Part shown: one piece after another, positions 1-7,562 of the stretch
Layout of the letters: each line of letters opens with the position of its first letter
Position numbering within the stretch: the stretch's first letter is position 1
Assembly (NCBI GenBank): GCA_900547195.1
Contig: URFQ01000084.1
Coordinates: 1 to 9,765, forward strand
Source of the DNA: an uncultured Butyricicoccus sp.
Lineage (GTDB): Bacteria; Bacillota; Clostridia; Oscillospirales; Butyricicoccaceae
Direction: 5' to 3'
DNA length: 9,765 nucleotides
Notes under the pieces: model-generated
The model's input: the letters and a program-made list of their open reading frames with translations, nothing else
Databases searched by the model: none
Told to the model about the DNA's origin: nothing
Program-made: the position numbers and the translations under genes

Positions 1-50
1 GCCATGGCGCCGTAATATGTGGTATACGTCACTTGCTTTCCGCTGTTCAT
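1..50 (-). CDS. mglC: Probable start of mglC (galactose/methyl galactoside permease), cut by window edge
   Basis: Downstream of mglA on the same strand, an open frame begins at ATG 50 (M-N-S-G-K-Q-V-T-Y...) and runs off the left edge without a stop. A second ATG at 57, in another frame, is also open to the edge; an AGGAAG about 8 nt upstream of it and a run of G nearer the 50 start leave the choice undecided. Only about 16 codons are visible and they are not hydrophobic enough to identify a permease. The call rests on gene order: mglB-mglA-mglC is the standard order for this transporter, and the frame opens about 20 nt after the mglA stop with no terminator between. MglC would be the multi-spanning membrane subunit. 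The assignment is mostly contextual. Confidence 0.4.
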   Translation of the reverse strand, partial: MNSGKQVTYTTYYGAM

Positions 51-69
51 AAATCATGACCCCCGCTTC

Positions 70-1569
70 CTACTTCATGAATTGTGTGGCCAGGCGCATG
101 ACCTCGACCTGGTTGGCCTCTTCTTTGCTGAGGATACCGCTTAGCCGTCCGGCACACATGACCATGACGCGGTCGCTCATGCCGAGCAGTTCGGGCATCT
201 CGGACGAAATCATAATAATGGCCTTGCCCTGCGCGGCGAGCGCCTGCATAATGGTGTAAATTTCATACTTTGCACCCACGTCGATGCCGCGTGTGGGTTC
301 GTCCAGAATCAGGATGTCCGGCTCGGTGAGCAGCCAGCGCGCGAGCAGCACCTTCTGCTGGTTGCCGCCCGATAGGTTCTGGATCAGCTCATCCATGGAA
401 GGCGTTTTGGTGCGCAGCTTTGCGTTCGACTCCTCGGCCGCCTTGCGCCGCCGCTTGTTGTTCAGCACGCCGCCGGAGGCAAAGCTCTGCTGCGCGGCAA
501 TGACCGTGTTGTCCAGGATGGACAGGCAGCCGAAAATACCGGTCGCGCGGCGCTCCTCGGTGAGCAGCGCGATTTTATGCCGCTTGGCGTCCGCCACATT
601 TTTTGCCTTGTACGGCTGCCCATTGATCGCCATTTCACCCGAAGCAATGCCGCGCAGGCCGAAAATGGCTTCGACGAGTTCGGTGCGCTGTGCGCCAACC
701 AGTCCGCCGAGGCCGAGAATTTCACCCTTGTGCAGCTGGAACGACACGTCTTGAAACGAGCGCGGGTCGGCAGCCGTCAGATGTTCGACCTCCAGGATGG
801 TCTCGTCGCTGGTCTGGTATTCCTTGGCCGGAAAACGGTTGGTCAGGTCGCGGCCAACCATGCGGCTGATGATCAGGTCGGTGGTCAGCTCCGCGGACGG
901 CCATGTGCCGACATACTGGCCGTCGCGCATGATGGTGACCTCGTCGGAAATTTTGAGGATCTCCTCCATTTTATGCGAGATGTAAATAATGGCGCGCCCC
1001 TCGTCCCGCAGCTGGTTGATGATGCGGAACAGGCGGTCCACCTCGTCCTCGGTCAGCGAAGAGGTGGGTTCGTCCATAATAATGATTTTCGAGTTATAGG
1101 AGACCGCTTTCGCGATCTCGACGAGCTGCAAGTTGGACGCCGACAGCGTACCCGCGAGCACAGCCGGGTCAATGTCCAGATCGAGCTTTTGAAACAGCTT
1201 TTTGGTCTCTTCGTACATGGTGCCGTGGCTGATGGCCATGCCCTTTTTCGGGAAGCGGCCCAGCCAGATATTCTCCATGACCGGCCGGAACCGGATGGGG
1301 TGCAGCTCCTGATGGATCATGGATACGCCCAGATCGAGCGCCATTTTGGAGCTGGTGATGTTCTGTTGTTTGCCGTCGAGAATAATCTCGCCCGCGTTTT
1401 CCTGATAGATGCCAAACAGGCACTTCATCAGCGTGGATTTGCCCGCGCCATTCTCGCCCATCAGGGCGTGGACAGTGCCCGGGCGCACCTTCAAGGTGAC
1501 GTTGTCGAGGGCTTTGACGCCCGGAAATACCTTGCAGATGCCGTTCATTTCCAATATGTATTCGCTCAT
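70..1569 (-). CDS. mglA: Galactose/methyl galactoside ABC transporter, double ATP-binding subunit MglA
   Basis: A 499-residue ATPase that powers sugar import with MglB and MglC (E. coli MglA is 506 aa). Two ABC cassettes lie in tandem. The first has Walker A GENGAGKST (38-46), Q-loop Q87, a degenerate signature LSASN (142-146), Walker B IIIMDEP (162-168) and H-loop H199. The second has a Walker A lacking the lysine (GLVGAQRT, 289-296), a canonical signature LSGGNQQK (399-406), Walker B LILDEPT (420-426) and serine in the H-loop (ISSE, 454-457). This asymmetry is normal for the MglA/RbsA/XylG family, not decay. ATG 1569 is preceded by AGGAGGA (1574-1580) 4 nt upstream. It follows mglB after a 135-nt gap holding a hairpin. 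MglA rather than RbsA is chosen because the adjacent binding protein is clearly MglB. Confidence 0.93.
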   Translation of the reverse strand: MSEYILEMNGICKVFPGVKALDNVTLKVRPGTVHALMGENGAGKSTLMKCLFGIYQENAGEIILDGKQQNITSSKMALDLGVSMIHQELHPIRFRPVMENIWLGRFPKKGMAISHGTMYEETKKLFQKLDLDIDPAVLAGTLSASNLQLVEIAKAVSYNSKIIIMDEPTSSLTEDEVDRLFRIINQLRDEGRAIIYISHKMEEILKISDEVTIMRDGQYVGTWPSAELTTDLIISRMVGRDLTNRFPAKEYQTSDETILEVEHLTAADPRSFQDVSFQLHKGEILGLGGLVGAQRTELVEAIFGLRGIASGEMAINGQPYKAKNVADAKRHKIALLTEERRATGIFGCLSILDNTVIAAQQSFASGGVLNNKRRRKAAEESNAKLRTKTPSMDELIQNLSGGNQQKVLLARWLLTEPDILILDEPTRGIDVGAKYEIYTIMQALAAQGKAIIMISSEMPELLGMSDRVMVMCAGRLSGILSKEEANQVEVMRLATQFMK

Positions 1570-1580
1570 ACGGTCCTCCT
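1570..1580 (-). promoter_or_regulatory. Ribosome binding site of mglA
   Basis: A full AGGAGGA reads on the minus strand at 1574-1580, 4 nt before ATG 1569. It gives mglA its own strong translation start despite lying downstream of the mglB-mglA hairpin. Confidence 0.8.
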
Positions 1581-1620
1581 GCCCTTCTAAAACCGGGAGC
1601 CGGTCCCGTCCCCTGCCCGG

Positions 1621-1651
1621 AAAAACGGGACGGGCTTGCCCGCCCCGTTTT
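1621..1651 (-). terminator. Terminator-like hairpin between mglB and mglA (attenuator)
   Basis: On the minus strand, AAAACGGGGCGGGC (1651-1638) can pair with GCCCGUCCCGUUUU (1635-1622), 14 pairs with one G-U, closing on a very short loop (effectively CAAG). It ends in a run of five U. The single imperfect pair is G-U on the minus-strand RNA but A-C on the plus strand, so the structure fits transcription from mglB. It lies about 53 nt after the mglB stop. Partial termination, or protection of the mglB mRNA 3' end, would give more binding protein than ATPase, as is common in mgl- and rbs-type operons. mglA has no obvious promoter of its own here, so read-through is expected. Confidence 0.75.
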
Positions 1652-1704
1652 CCGCTGCTGTTCTTTCGGGGGAATCTTACAAAATCAGGATGCTCGGTGT
1701 ATCA

Positions 1705-2796
1705 TCAGGAAAGATAATCCTGATAGTTGTCTGCGGTGATCTTTACATAAGGAATCCAGACATACTTGCCGTCGGTCACTTTGTAACCAATGGTATCCTC
1801 CGTGATTTCCTGGCCGGCCGCCGCTGCGGCTGCGATCATGACGGTTGCATTGCCCTGGTTCTCCGCGTCGTTCAGAACCGTGCCGAGCAGGGAGCCGTCC
1901 TGCATAGCCTGCAGGGCCGGCGCGGTTGCGTCAACGCCGACAACCGGGGTGAACTTGGCCGCGTCGCCGGTGTTGTAGCCGGCCGCCTTCAGCGCTTCGA
2001 TGGCGCCGAGCGCCATGTCGTCGTTGTTGCACAGGATGGCTTCCACGTTCTCAACGCCCTTTGCGGAAAGCAGCGAGGAAACCAGGTCGGTCGCCTTGAC
2101 CTTATCCCACATTGCCGTATCGTTGCCCAGCTCCTCCACTTCGATGCCCGCGTCGGTAATCGCCTTGACCGAATACTCAGTGCGCAAGGTTGCATCCTGA
2201 TGGCCCGGCTCGCCGGTGACCATGATGTACTGCAGCTTGCCGTCGCCATTGCGGTCTGCTTCCGGATGCGCCTTCCAGTAATCTGCAATAATCTCGCCGG
2301 ACATGGTGCCGGACTCTTCCGCCTTGGCGCCCACATACCAGATCTTGTCGTAGGACGCCATCACGTCCGCCTCCGGTTCACGGTTCAGGAACACAATCGG
2401 GATGTCCTCGGCCTTGGCCTTATCGACCAGCGGGCCGGCGGCGGTACGGTCTACCGGGTTGACGGCCAGCGCCGAAACACCCTTAGTGATGAAGGTATCC
2501 ACCTGCTCGTTCTGGGTCGGCTGCTTGTTCTGCGAATCCACGAGCTCCAGCTTGACGCCCAGCTCGTCAGCCTTGGCCTGCATGTTGGTACGGACGCCGG
2601 TCATAAACGTGTCGTCGTATTTGTAAATGCACGAGCCAATGGAAACATCGCTGTAATCCGCAGCGCCGCCGGATGCGCCCGCGCCGCCCGCCGAGGAGCC
2701 GCCGGCCGCCGGCTTGTTGCCGCCGCCGCATGCCGCCAGCATGGATACGCTCATTGCGCCTGCCAGAGCCAATGCCAAAGTTCTCTTCTTACTCAT
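1705..2796 (-). CDS. mglB: Galactose/glucose-binding lipoprotein MglB (ABC transporter substrate-binding protein)
   Basis: A 363-residue extracytoplasmic binding protein. The signal peptide MSKKRTLALALAGAMSVSML ends in lipobox LAAC with the lipidated cysteine at 23, followed by a Gly/Ala/Ser linker (24-46). The mature part is a Peripla_BP_4 fold. Counterparts of the E. coli MglB ligand contacts are visible: D61-D62-T-F64 (D14/F16), N138 (N91), H199-x-D201-x3-R205 (H152/D154/R158), W230 (W183), the NND at 257-259 (N211), D289 (D236) and N309 (N256). The calcium loop D181-x-N183-x-D185-G-x-x-Q189 is intact. ATG 2796 is chosen because AGGAGG at 2804-2809 lies 7 nt upstream and the signal peptide starts there. 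The frame stays open to 2985, but that extension has no ribosome site and would bury the signal peptide. First gene of the mglBA(C) operon, divergent from the sensor operon. Confidence 0.95.
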   Translation of the reverse strand: MSKKRTLALALAGAMSVSMLAACGGGNKPAAGGSSAGGAGASGGAADYSDVSIGSCIYKYDDTFMTGVRTNMQAKADELGVKLELVDSQNKQPTQNEQVDTFITKGVSALAVNPVDRTAAGPLVDKAKAEDIPIVFLNREPEADVMASYDKIWYVGAKAEESGTMSGEIIADYWKAHPEADRNGDGKLQYIMVTGEPGHQDATLRTEYSVKAITDAGIEVEELGNDTAMWDKVKATDLVSSLLSAKGVENVEAILCNNDDMALGAIEALKAAGYNTGDAAKFTPVVGVDATAPALQAMQDGSLLGTVLNDAENQGNATVMIAAAAAAGQEITEDTIGYKVTDGKYVWIPYVKITADNYQDYLS

Positions 2797-2831
2797 AATC
2801 CATCCTCCTAAATCCGGTATGGTTTCTGTGC

Positions 2832-2854
2832 GGGGAGGCTGCCCGCCGTTCCCC
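2832..2854 (-). other. Hairpin in the mglB 5' leader
   Basis: On the minus strand GGGGA pairs with TCCCC and an inner GGC pairs with GCC around a 5-nt loop, with a 2-nt bulge (AC). It sits about 22 nt upstream of the mglB AGGAGG site. There is no T run, so it is not a terminator. It may stabilise the 5' end of the message. No riboswitch fold was recognised. Confidence 0.35.
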
Positions 2855-2892
2855 CTTCGGTGACCTAAGTATGAACCTTTTGCTTTCGGAAC

Positions 2893-2922
2893 TCTATACA
2901 ATATTATTTTGTGAATCTTCAA
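2893..2922 (-). promoter_or_regulatory. Candidate mglB promoter
   Basis: On the minus strand TTGAAG (2922-2917) and TATAGA (2898-2893) are 18 bp apart, about 90 nt upstream of mglB ATG. Both boxes are imperfect, as is usual for activator-dependent promoters. A rival -10, TATAAA in the 2970s on the same strand, has no good -35. No transcript data. Confidence 0.4.
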
Positions 2923-2979
2923 AATCCTCCGCAATCTGTATGATTTGTAAGATATTTTTCGCGGAAATTTATACATTCT

Positions 2980-3001
2980 GCACAATTAACCGCGGTTGTG
3001 C
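2980..3001. repeat. Imperfect dyad GCACAA...TTGTGC, operator candidate
   Basis: GCACAA (2980-2985) and its exact inverse TTGTGC (2996-3001) flank a 10-nt centre. A perfect 10-bp palindrome AACCGCGGTT lies at 2988-2997 and overlaps the right arm. It is roughly midway between the two divergent promoter candidates, upstream of both, where a shared activator site would sit. A T-rich stretch follows on the plus strand, so it could also block transcription, but no plus-strand gene precedes it. Confidence 0.4.
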
Positions 3002-3045
3002 TTTTTATTCCGCATTGCAGCGGCCTTGATTTTTCCAAATTGTTC

Positions 3046-3074
3046 TTTCCTGTTCTTGCTGAATGTGCTATAAT
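3046..3074 (+). promoter_or_regulatory. Promoter of the sensor operon (extended -10)
   Basis: A consensus TATAAT at 3069-3074 is preceded by TGC (3066-3068), giving an extended -10 box. The -35 is poor: TTTCCT at 3046-3051 with a 17-bp spacer is the best placed. Extended -10 promoters tolerate a weak -35. The start would be near 3081, leaving a leader of about 93 nt before ATG 3174. Confidence 0.6.
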
Positions 3075-3090
3075 GACCATACCGCAGCGG

Positions 3091-3133
3091 CGTTTTGCAC
3101 GGTTTTTCCGTTGGATTCCATAAACGTTTTGCA
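3091..3133. repeat. Direct repeat of CGTTTTGCA in the sensor-operon leader; second copy inside a cre-like site
   Basis: CGTTTTGCA occurs exactly at 3091-3099 and 3125-3133, 34 bp apart start to start, just downstream of the predicted transcription start. The second copy is the right half of a 15-mer at 3119-3133 that matches the CcpA/LacI-type pattern TGNAAACGNTTTNCA at all fixed positions except the first two. Binding here would act as a roadblock. A catabolite-repression (CcpA) or LacI-family site is the simplest reading. Sites for the operon's own response regulator are the alternative. Confidence 0.4.
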
Positions 3134-3173
3134 AAGCGCCCTCACTGATTGAGCGAAAAGAAGGAGCGATTCC

Positions 3174-4769
3174 ATGCAGCCTTACCGTCTGATGCTGGTG
3201 GATGATGAAGAATACCTGCGCCAGGGCGTAATCCGGCGCATCGACTGGGACGCCTGCGGCTTTACCGTGGTGGGCGAGGCGGAAAACGGCCAGGCCGGGT
3301 TGGAACTGGCCGAGCGCCTGCAGCCCGACGTCATCCTGACCGATATTAAAATGCCGTTTATGGACGGCCTGACCATGAGCCGCCGCGTGCTGGAGACCCA
3401 GCCGGGCGTCAAAATCATTATGCTGTCCGGGTTTGACGATTTCGAGTACGCGCAGGAGGCTATCGCGCTCGGCTCCATGGACTATATCCTCAAGCCCATT
3501 GATGCGGCCGAGCTGACCGAAACGCTGATGCGCGTGCGCGACCGGCTCGATGTGGAGATGCGCGAAAAACGCAATGTCGCGCGCCTGCGCGAACACTATG
3601 TGCGCAGCCTGCCCATCCTGCGCGAGCAGCTGCTCCACCGCCTGCTCGATAAGCGCGTGGATGCAGCCGATTTGACCGAACAGGCCGCCCAGATGGAGCT
3701 TGACCTGGCCGCTTCGCGGTACGTGGTCGCCTATGTGCGCGCCGACATCCCGGCCGGCACGCCGGACAAGGATGCGGCGCTCATCCCGCTGTCGGTGCGC
3801 GAGCTGGTTGAAGGGCAGCTGAAAGAAGGGTTCCGGTTCCAGTGCGTGCAGCGGGGGTCGAACGTATGCGCCATCGGCCTTTTGGACGAGCCGGCCGCCC
3901 TGCCGGGCTTTCTGACCGCGCTCGGGCGCGTGTGCTACCTCGGGCAGCATTTTTATGGGCTGCGCGTATCCGCGGGCGTGGGGCTTCCGGTCGCGTCCGC
4001 AGGCGATATTTACCAGTCCGCGCAGGGCGCGCGCGAAGCGCTCGACAGCCATGCGTTCCTCGACGACGGCCCCGTGCTGTACATCCAGGATATTGTCCCT
4101 GACCCGGGCGCACGCTTTGTCTTTGACGACAGCGCGGCGCGCGAACTCATCAGCGCCATCCGCCTCGGGCAGGAGGCGCGCATTTACCCGCTCGCCGAAC
4201 AGGCGGTCGCGCTGTGCCGCGGCGCGCGCATCCCGGTTGCGCTGCACCGATTTTACATCATGAGCGTGCTCACTGAACTGGTCAAGCTCATGCAGGCGCA
4301 CCAGATTCCGGTGGAAGCCGTGCTCGCGGGCGATTGCAGCGCCGACAGCCTGGCGTCCAGCCTGTCCCCGGACGAATTGATCCGCCGCCTCGCGGCCATC
4401 TGCACGGATATCTCGCGCCGCATCCGCAGCAGCCGCACCGATCTGTCCCGCACGCTCGCCGAACGCGCCCGCGCCTTTCTGGATAGCCACTACGCCGACC
4501 CGACGCTGTCGGTCGACCGTTTGTGCGAGCACCTGCACGTCAGCCCCTCGTATTTTTCGACGGTGTTCAAGCGCGAAACCGGCGAGACCTTTGTATCCTA
4601 TCTGACAAAAGTGCGCATGGAGCGCGCGGCGGAGCTGCTGCGCACCACGGACGCCAAAACCTACATCATCGCGGAAAAGGTCGGCATCACCGAAGCCAAT
4701 TATTTTAGCTATGTGTTCAAAAAGCACTTTGGCGTTGCGCCGTCCAAATTCCGGGAAACCAGCCTATGA
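3174..4769 (+). CDS. YesN-type response regulator with AraC DNA-binding domain
   Basis: A 531-residue transcription regulator and output protein of the two-component system. The receiver domain (about 1-125) has the acidic pair D10-D11, phosphoacceptor D57 in the PDVILTDIKMP motif, S85 and K107, so phosphotransfer looks intact. A long middle region (about 135-420) has no motif I recognise and is typical of YesN-class regulators. The AraC double helix-turn-helix occupies about 428-529, with the usual second-helix ending ANYFSYVFKKHFGVAPSKFR. ATG 3174 has AAGGAG at 3161-3166, 7 nt upstream. The stop overlaps the kinase start (ATGA), which indicates translational coupling. It probably controls the divergent mgl operon, by analogy with xylose- and other sugar-sensing YesN systems. 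No dedicated gene name is justified. Confidence 0.93.
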   Translation: MQPYRLMLVDDEEYLRQGVIRRIDWDACGFTVVGEAENGQAGLELAERLQPDVILTDIKMPFMDGLTMSRRVLETQPGVKIIMLSGFDDFEYAQEAIALGSMDYILKPIDAAELTETLMRVRDRLDVEMREKRNVARLREHYVRSLPILREQLLHRLLDKRVDAADLTEQAAQMELDLAASRYVVAYVRADIPAGTPDKDAALIPLSVRELVEGQLKEGFRFQCVQRGSNVCAIGLLDEPAALPGFLTALGRVCYLGQHFYGLRVSAGVGLPVASAGDIYQSAQGAREALDSHAFLDDGPVLYIQDIVPDPGARFVFDDSAARELISAIRLGQEARIYPLAEQAVALCRGARIPVALHRFYIMSVLTELVKLMQAHQIPVEAVLAGDCSADSLASSLSPDELIRRLAAICTDISRRIRSSRTDLSRTLAERARAFLDSHYADPTLSVDRLCEHLHVSPSYFSTVFKRETGETFVSYLTKVRMERAAELLRTTDAKTYIIAEKVGITEANYFSYVFKKHFGVAPSKFRETSL

Positions 4770-6580
4770 AAAAGTTCCAGACTTTCCGCATCGCAGACGC
4801 GGTCAAGCGCAGCCGCCTGCAATTCCTGCTGACCACGACCTACACGATCATCACCGCGGTGGCTCTGCTCACCTTTGGCCTGAGCCTCTATTTCCGCTAT
4901 ACCAGCCAGCTCGCCGACCGCGTCGGCGAGGACAGCGTCCGGCTGATCAACCAGGTGAACCATTCGCTGGACAGATATCTGCGCGGGCTGATGCGCGTAT
5001 CGGACACCATGTACTATACCGTGGTCAAAAACGCCGACCTTGACCGCGACAGCATCGCAGCGGACATCAATCTGCTGTATGAGGCCAACCATGATCAAAT
5101 CATTTCCATTGCGCTGTTTGATCAGGAGGGCCATGTGCTGGCCTCTGTGCCGCAATCCACCCCCAAGGGCAGCGCCGATCCGGCCGGGCAGGACTGGTTT
5201 CAGGCGGCGCTGCGCCGCATCGAAAATTTCCATTTTTCTCCGCCGCATGTACAGAACCTGTTTGATGCGCCGGACTCCAGCTATCAGTGGGTGATTTCGC
5301 TCAGCCGCGCGGTCGAGCTGACCCATTCCGGCCAGACCACGCAGGGCGTGCTGCTCGTCGACATGGGATTTGGCGGCGTGGAACAGATCTGCAAAAGCAA
5401 TAACTGGGGCGCATCCGGCTACCTGTACCTGCTGGACGAACAGGGCGAAATCCTGTATCACCCATACCAGCAGCTGATCAACGCCGGGCTGCGGCAGGAA
5501 AATAACCGCACCGCAGCCGGATACGAGGAGGGCAACCACACAGAGACCTTTCTCGGGGAAAAGCGCCTTGTCACCGTCAAATCGGTCAGTTACACGGGCT
5601 GGAAGCTCGTGGGTGTGACCCCGCTGCGCGATATCGAGTCCGGCATCCTGCCGAACCAACCCTTCCTGCTGTTTTTGCTGCTGCTGGTGATTACGCTCAT
5701 TGCGCTGGTCAATATGATCCTGTCCTCGCGCATTACCGTGCCGCTGCGCAAGCTCGAAGGCTCGGTCAGCCGGCTGGAAGCCGGGGAACTGGACACGCCG
5801 GTCTATGTCGGCGGCTCTTACGAGGTCAGCCGCCTGGGGGAAGCCATCCGCGCAATGGTCGCGCAGATGCGCCGCCTGATGGACGATATTGTGCGCGAGC
5901 AGGAGGCCAAGCGCCGCGGCGAACTCGAAGTTTTACAGGCGCAGATCAATCCGCATTTCCTGTACAACACGCTGGATTCCATTGTCTGGATGATTGAAAA
6001 CGAGCGGTATGGCGAGGCCATCCGCATGGTCACGGCGCTCGCGCGCCTGTTCCGCATCAGCCTGAGCAAGGGGCGGAACGTCATTTCACTCGGAACCGAG
6101 CTCCAGCACGCCAAAAGCTATCTGACCATTCAGGAAATGCGCTATAAAAACAAATTTGCCGTGGAAATGGACTGTGACCGCACACTGGAACGCTATTCCT
6201 GCCTTAAGCTGGTCATCCAGCCGCTGCTGGAAAACGCCATCTATCACGGCATGGAATATATGGACGGCGACGGCCGCATCACCATCCGCACCCGCCTTCA
6301 GGACGGCGAGCTGCACATTGAGGTGCAGGACAACGGCCTCGGTATCCCGCCCGCGGTTCTCGAAACCCTGCTCACCGAGGAGCATGGCCGGCATCTGCAT
6401 CCGGTGGACGGCCGCGAGCGAAAGGGCTACGGCCTGCGCAATGTGCACGAACGCATCCGCCTGACGTACGGCGCCCCCTATGGCCTTGAAATCGAAAGCG
6501 AGCCCGACCGCGGCACACTGGTGCGCATCCGGCTGCCCGCCGAACCCTTTCAGGCCGGGCGGAAAGGAGACGATGCCTGA
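4766..6580 (+). CDS. YesM/LytS-type sensor histidine kinase (dCache-like sensor, HAMP)
   Basis: A 604-residue membrane kinase, partner of the preceding regulator. In order: TM1 (about 20-43), an extracytoplasmic region of about 250 residues (45-295) of the size and pattern of a dCache_1 sensor, TM2 (about 299-320), a HAMP linker (about 321-373), the His_kinase domain with phosphoacceptor H397 in QAQINPHFLYNTLDS, and a HATPase with N-box N490 (PLLENAIYHG), D522-N-G-L-G526 and a GYGLRN box (554-559). All catalytic motifs are present. The start overlaps the regulator stop by 4 nt and has no good ribosome site of its own (only GGGAAA nearby), so coupling is likely. In the xylose system a sugar-binding protein docks onto the kinase's outer domain. 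The next two genes suggest a similar arrangement here. Confidence 0.93.
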   Translation: MKKFQTFRIADAVKRSRLQFLLTTTYTIITAVALLTFGLSLYFRYTSQLADRVGEDSVRLINQVNHSLDRYLRGLMRVSDTMYYTVVKNADLDRDSIAADINLLYEANHDQIISIALFDQEGHVLASVPQSTPKGSADPAGQDWFQAALRRIENFHFSPPHVQNLFDAPDSSYQWVISLSRAVELTHSGQTTQGVLLVDMGFGGVEQICKSNNWGASGYLYLLDEQGEILYHPYQQLINAGLRQENNRTAAGYEEGNHTETFLGEKRLVTVKSVSYTGWKLVGVTPLRDIESGILPNQPFLLFLLLLVITLIALVNMILSSRITVPLRKLEGSVSRLEAGELDTPVYVGGSYEVSRLGEAIRAMVAQMRRLMDDIVREQEAKRRGELEVLQAQINPHFLYNTLDSIVWMIENERYGEAIRMVTALARLFRISLSKGRNVISLGTELQHAKSYLTIQEMRYKNKFAVEMDCDRTLERYSCLKLVIQPLLENAIYHGMEYMDGDGRITIRTRLQDGELHIEVQDNGLGIPPAVLETLLTEEHGRHLHPVDGRERKGYGLRNVHERIRLTYGAPYGLEIESEPDRGTLVRIRLPAEPFQAGRKGDDA

Positions 6581-7545
6581 TGGCGCCCAGAGAACCGCAT
6601 AAGCGCATGCTGCGCGCAGCGCTTGGGATCATCGCGCTGTGCCTCGTGGGGCTGATTGTCACCGCTCAACAGGAGCCAGTGACCGAGCTGTGCAGCATGT
6701 CGCTCCTTCTGAACACCAGGCAGGAAGTCGACTGGTCGGCGCTGTGCGCGGGCGCACAGGTGGCGGCCAACGAACATGATGTTGATTTAAGCATCGTTAC
6801 ACTTTCCGCAGACAACGACGCAGGCGAACAGGCTTCGCTGCTCGAGCGCGAAACCGCGCGCGGCGCACAGGCGATCCTGCTGTGCGCGGCCGACCGCGAG
6901 GCGCTCGCGGCGCCGGTGGAGCGCTGCGGAGTGCCGGTCGTGACCGTGAGCACCGGGCTGGACGGCGACGCCGCCGCGCTTGCGCTCGCGCCCGATCATT
7001 ATGCCCTCGGCCAGCTGCTTGGCAACGCGATCATCACCCAACACCCGGGCGGCCATACCGTCCTGCTCGCCGTGTCCGCGGACGGCAGCCGCAGCGGCTT
7101 ACAGCGCACCGAAATGCGCGTAAACGGCCTGCGCGATACGCTGGCCGCGTCCGGTTACGAGCTGCGGCAAGCGCTTGTCTATGAAGAGGATTTTGCCTCG
7201 CCGGGCGCGCTGCGCGCCCGGCTGGGGTATCTGAATGCATCCGCCATTGTGTCCACAGAACTGCCGCTGTTCGCGCTGCTGTCCAGCACGCTCGACCCGG
7301 ATGCGCTTGCGCTGTATGGGTTCGATGTAAACACCGGCGCACTGCGCGCGCTCGACGACGGCCGGGCGGCCGGGCTGGCGGTATCCGATGATTTCAGCCT
7401 CGGCTATCTGGCGGTTACGCAGGCACGCGGCCTGCTCGAAAAAAAGCGGCCCACGGAGGAACCGGCGCTGCGGCAGTTCTTTGTCAGCCGCGATAACATG
7501 TACGATGCAACGATTCAATGGCTTTTGTTCCCGCTGTCCGATTGA
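6580..7545 (+). CDS. Membrane-anchored sugar-binding-protein-like sensor component
   Basis: A 321-residue protein with a basic N-terminus and one hydrophobic segment (about 9-29) but no usable lipobox: the only nearby cysteine, C21, is preceded by leucine (IALC). It should be held by an uncleaved anchor with the body outside. Residues about 36-310 follow the alternating strand-helix layout of Peripla_BP_4 proteins (for example the GVPVVTVST strand near 117-125), but the MglB-type contacts are mostly absent: no FFNREP, no H-x-D-x3-R, no NND and no calcium loop. It starts 1 nt inside the kinase stop (TGATG), with AGGAG at 6565-6569. It lies with no permease or ATPase, so a signalling role with the kinase, as for XylFII, is the best reading. 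The ligand is unknown; it may bind none. Confidence 0.78.
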   Translation: MAPREPHKRMLRAALGIIALCLVGLIVTAQQEPVTELCSMSLLLNTRQEVDWSALCAGAQVAANEHDVDLSIVTLSADNDAGEQASLLERETARGAQAILLCAADREALAAPVERCGVPVVTVSTGLDGDAAALALAPDHYALGQLLGNAIITQHPGGHTVLLAVSADGSRSGLQRTEMRVNGLRDTLAASGYELRQALVYEEDFASPGALRARLGYLNASAIVSTELPLFALLSSTLDPDALALYGFDVNTGALRALDDGRAAGLAVSDDFSLGYLAVTQARGLLEKKRPTEEPALRQFFVSRDNMYDATIQWLLFPLSD

Positions 7546-7562
7546 CCGGGCGGGATTTTCGG

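Larger units (their letters stand above)
2797..3173. promoter_or_regulatory. Divergent intergenic control region between mglB and the sensor operon
   Basis: 377 bp without a supported gene, clearly more AT-rich in its middle (about 2880-3075) than its surroundings. It holds a promoter candidate in each direction, a leader hairpin near mglB, an imperfect dyad at 2980-3001, and a 9-bp direct repeat in the plus-strand leader. These are listed separately. A response regulator transcribed divergently from a transporter operon usually controls one or both promoters in the shared region. Confidence 0.85.

Noticed and set aside
289..296. Loss of the Walker A lysine in the second MglA cassette (residue numbers)
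   Set aside because: A degenerate second Walker A and first signature are regular features of the MglA/RbsA/XylG family, so this is not evidence of a pseudogene.
577..1590. Open frame of 337 codons on the plus strand
   Set aside because: Antisense to mglA, whose ATPase motifs fix the true frame.
1636..2811. Open frame of 391 codons on the plus strand
   Set aside because: Antisense to mglB, whose sugar-contact residues are all in place; the translation has no recognisable domain.
2832..2854. Riboswitch in the mglB leader
   Set aside because: Only one short bulged hairpin is visible, with no terminator pairing and no known aptamer pattern.
2861..2878. TGACCT...TGAACCT near-direct repeat as a regulator site
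   Set aside because: Short, imperfect, and located downstream of the candidate mglB start; too likely by chance to report as a feature.
2797..2985. N-terminal extension of mglB to an ATG at 2985
   Set aside because: It would place over 60 residues before a lipoprotein signal peptide that has its own AGGAGG-ATG start, and it crosses the candidate promoter.
2919..4727. Long open frame (602 codons) on the minus strand
   Set aside because: It lies antisense to the response regulator, whose receiver and AraC domains are unmistakable. The translation is rich in Arg/His/Ala/Gln with no domain, as expected for the complement of GC3-rich coding sequence.
4709..5659. Open frame of 316 codons on the minus strand
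   Set aside because: Antisense to the kinase sensor domain; no motif and no ribosome site.
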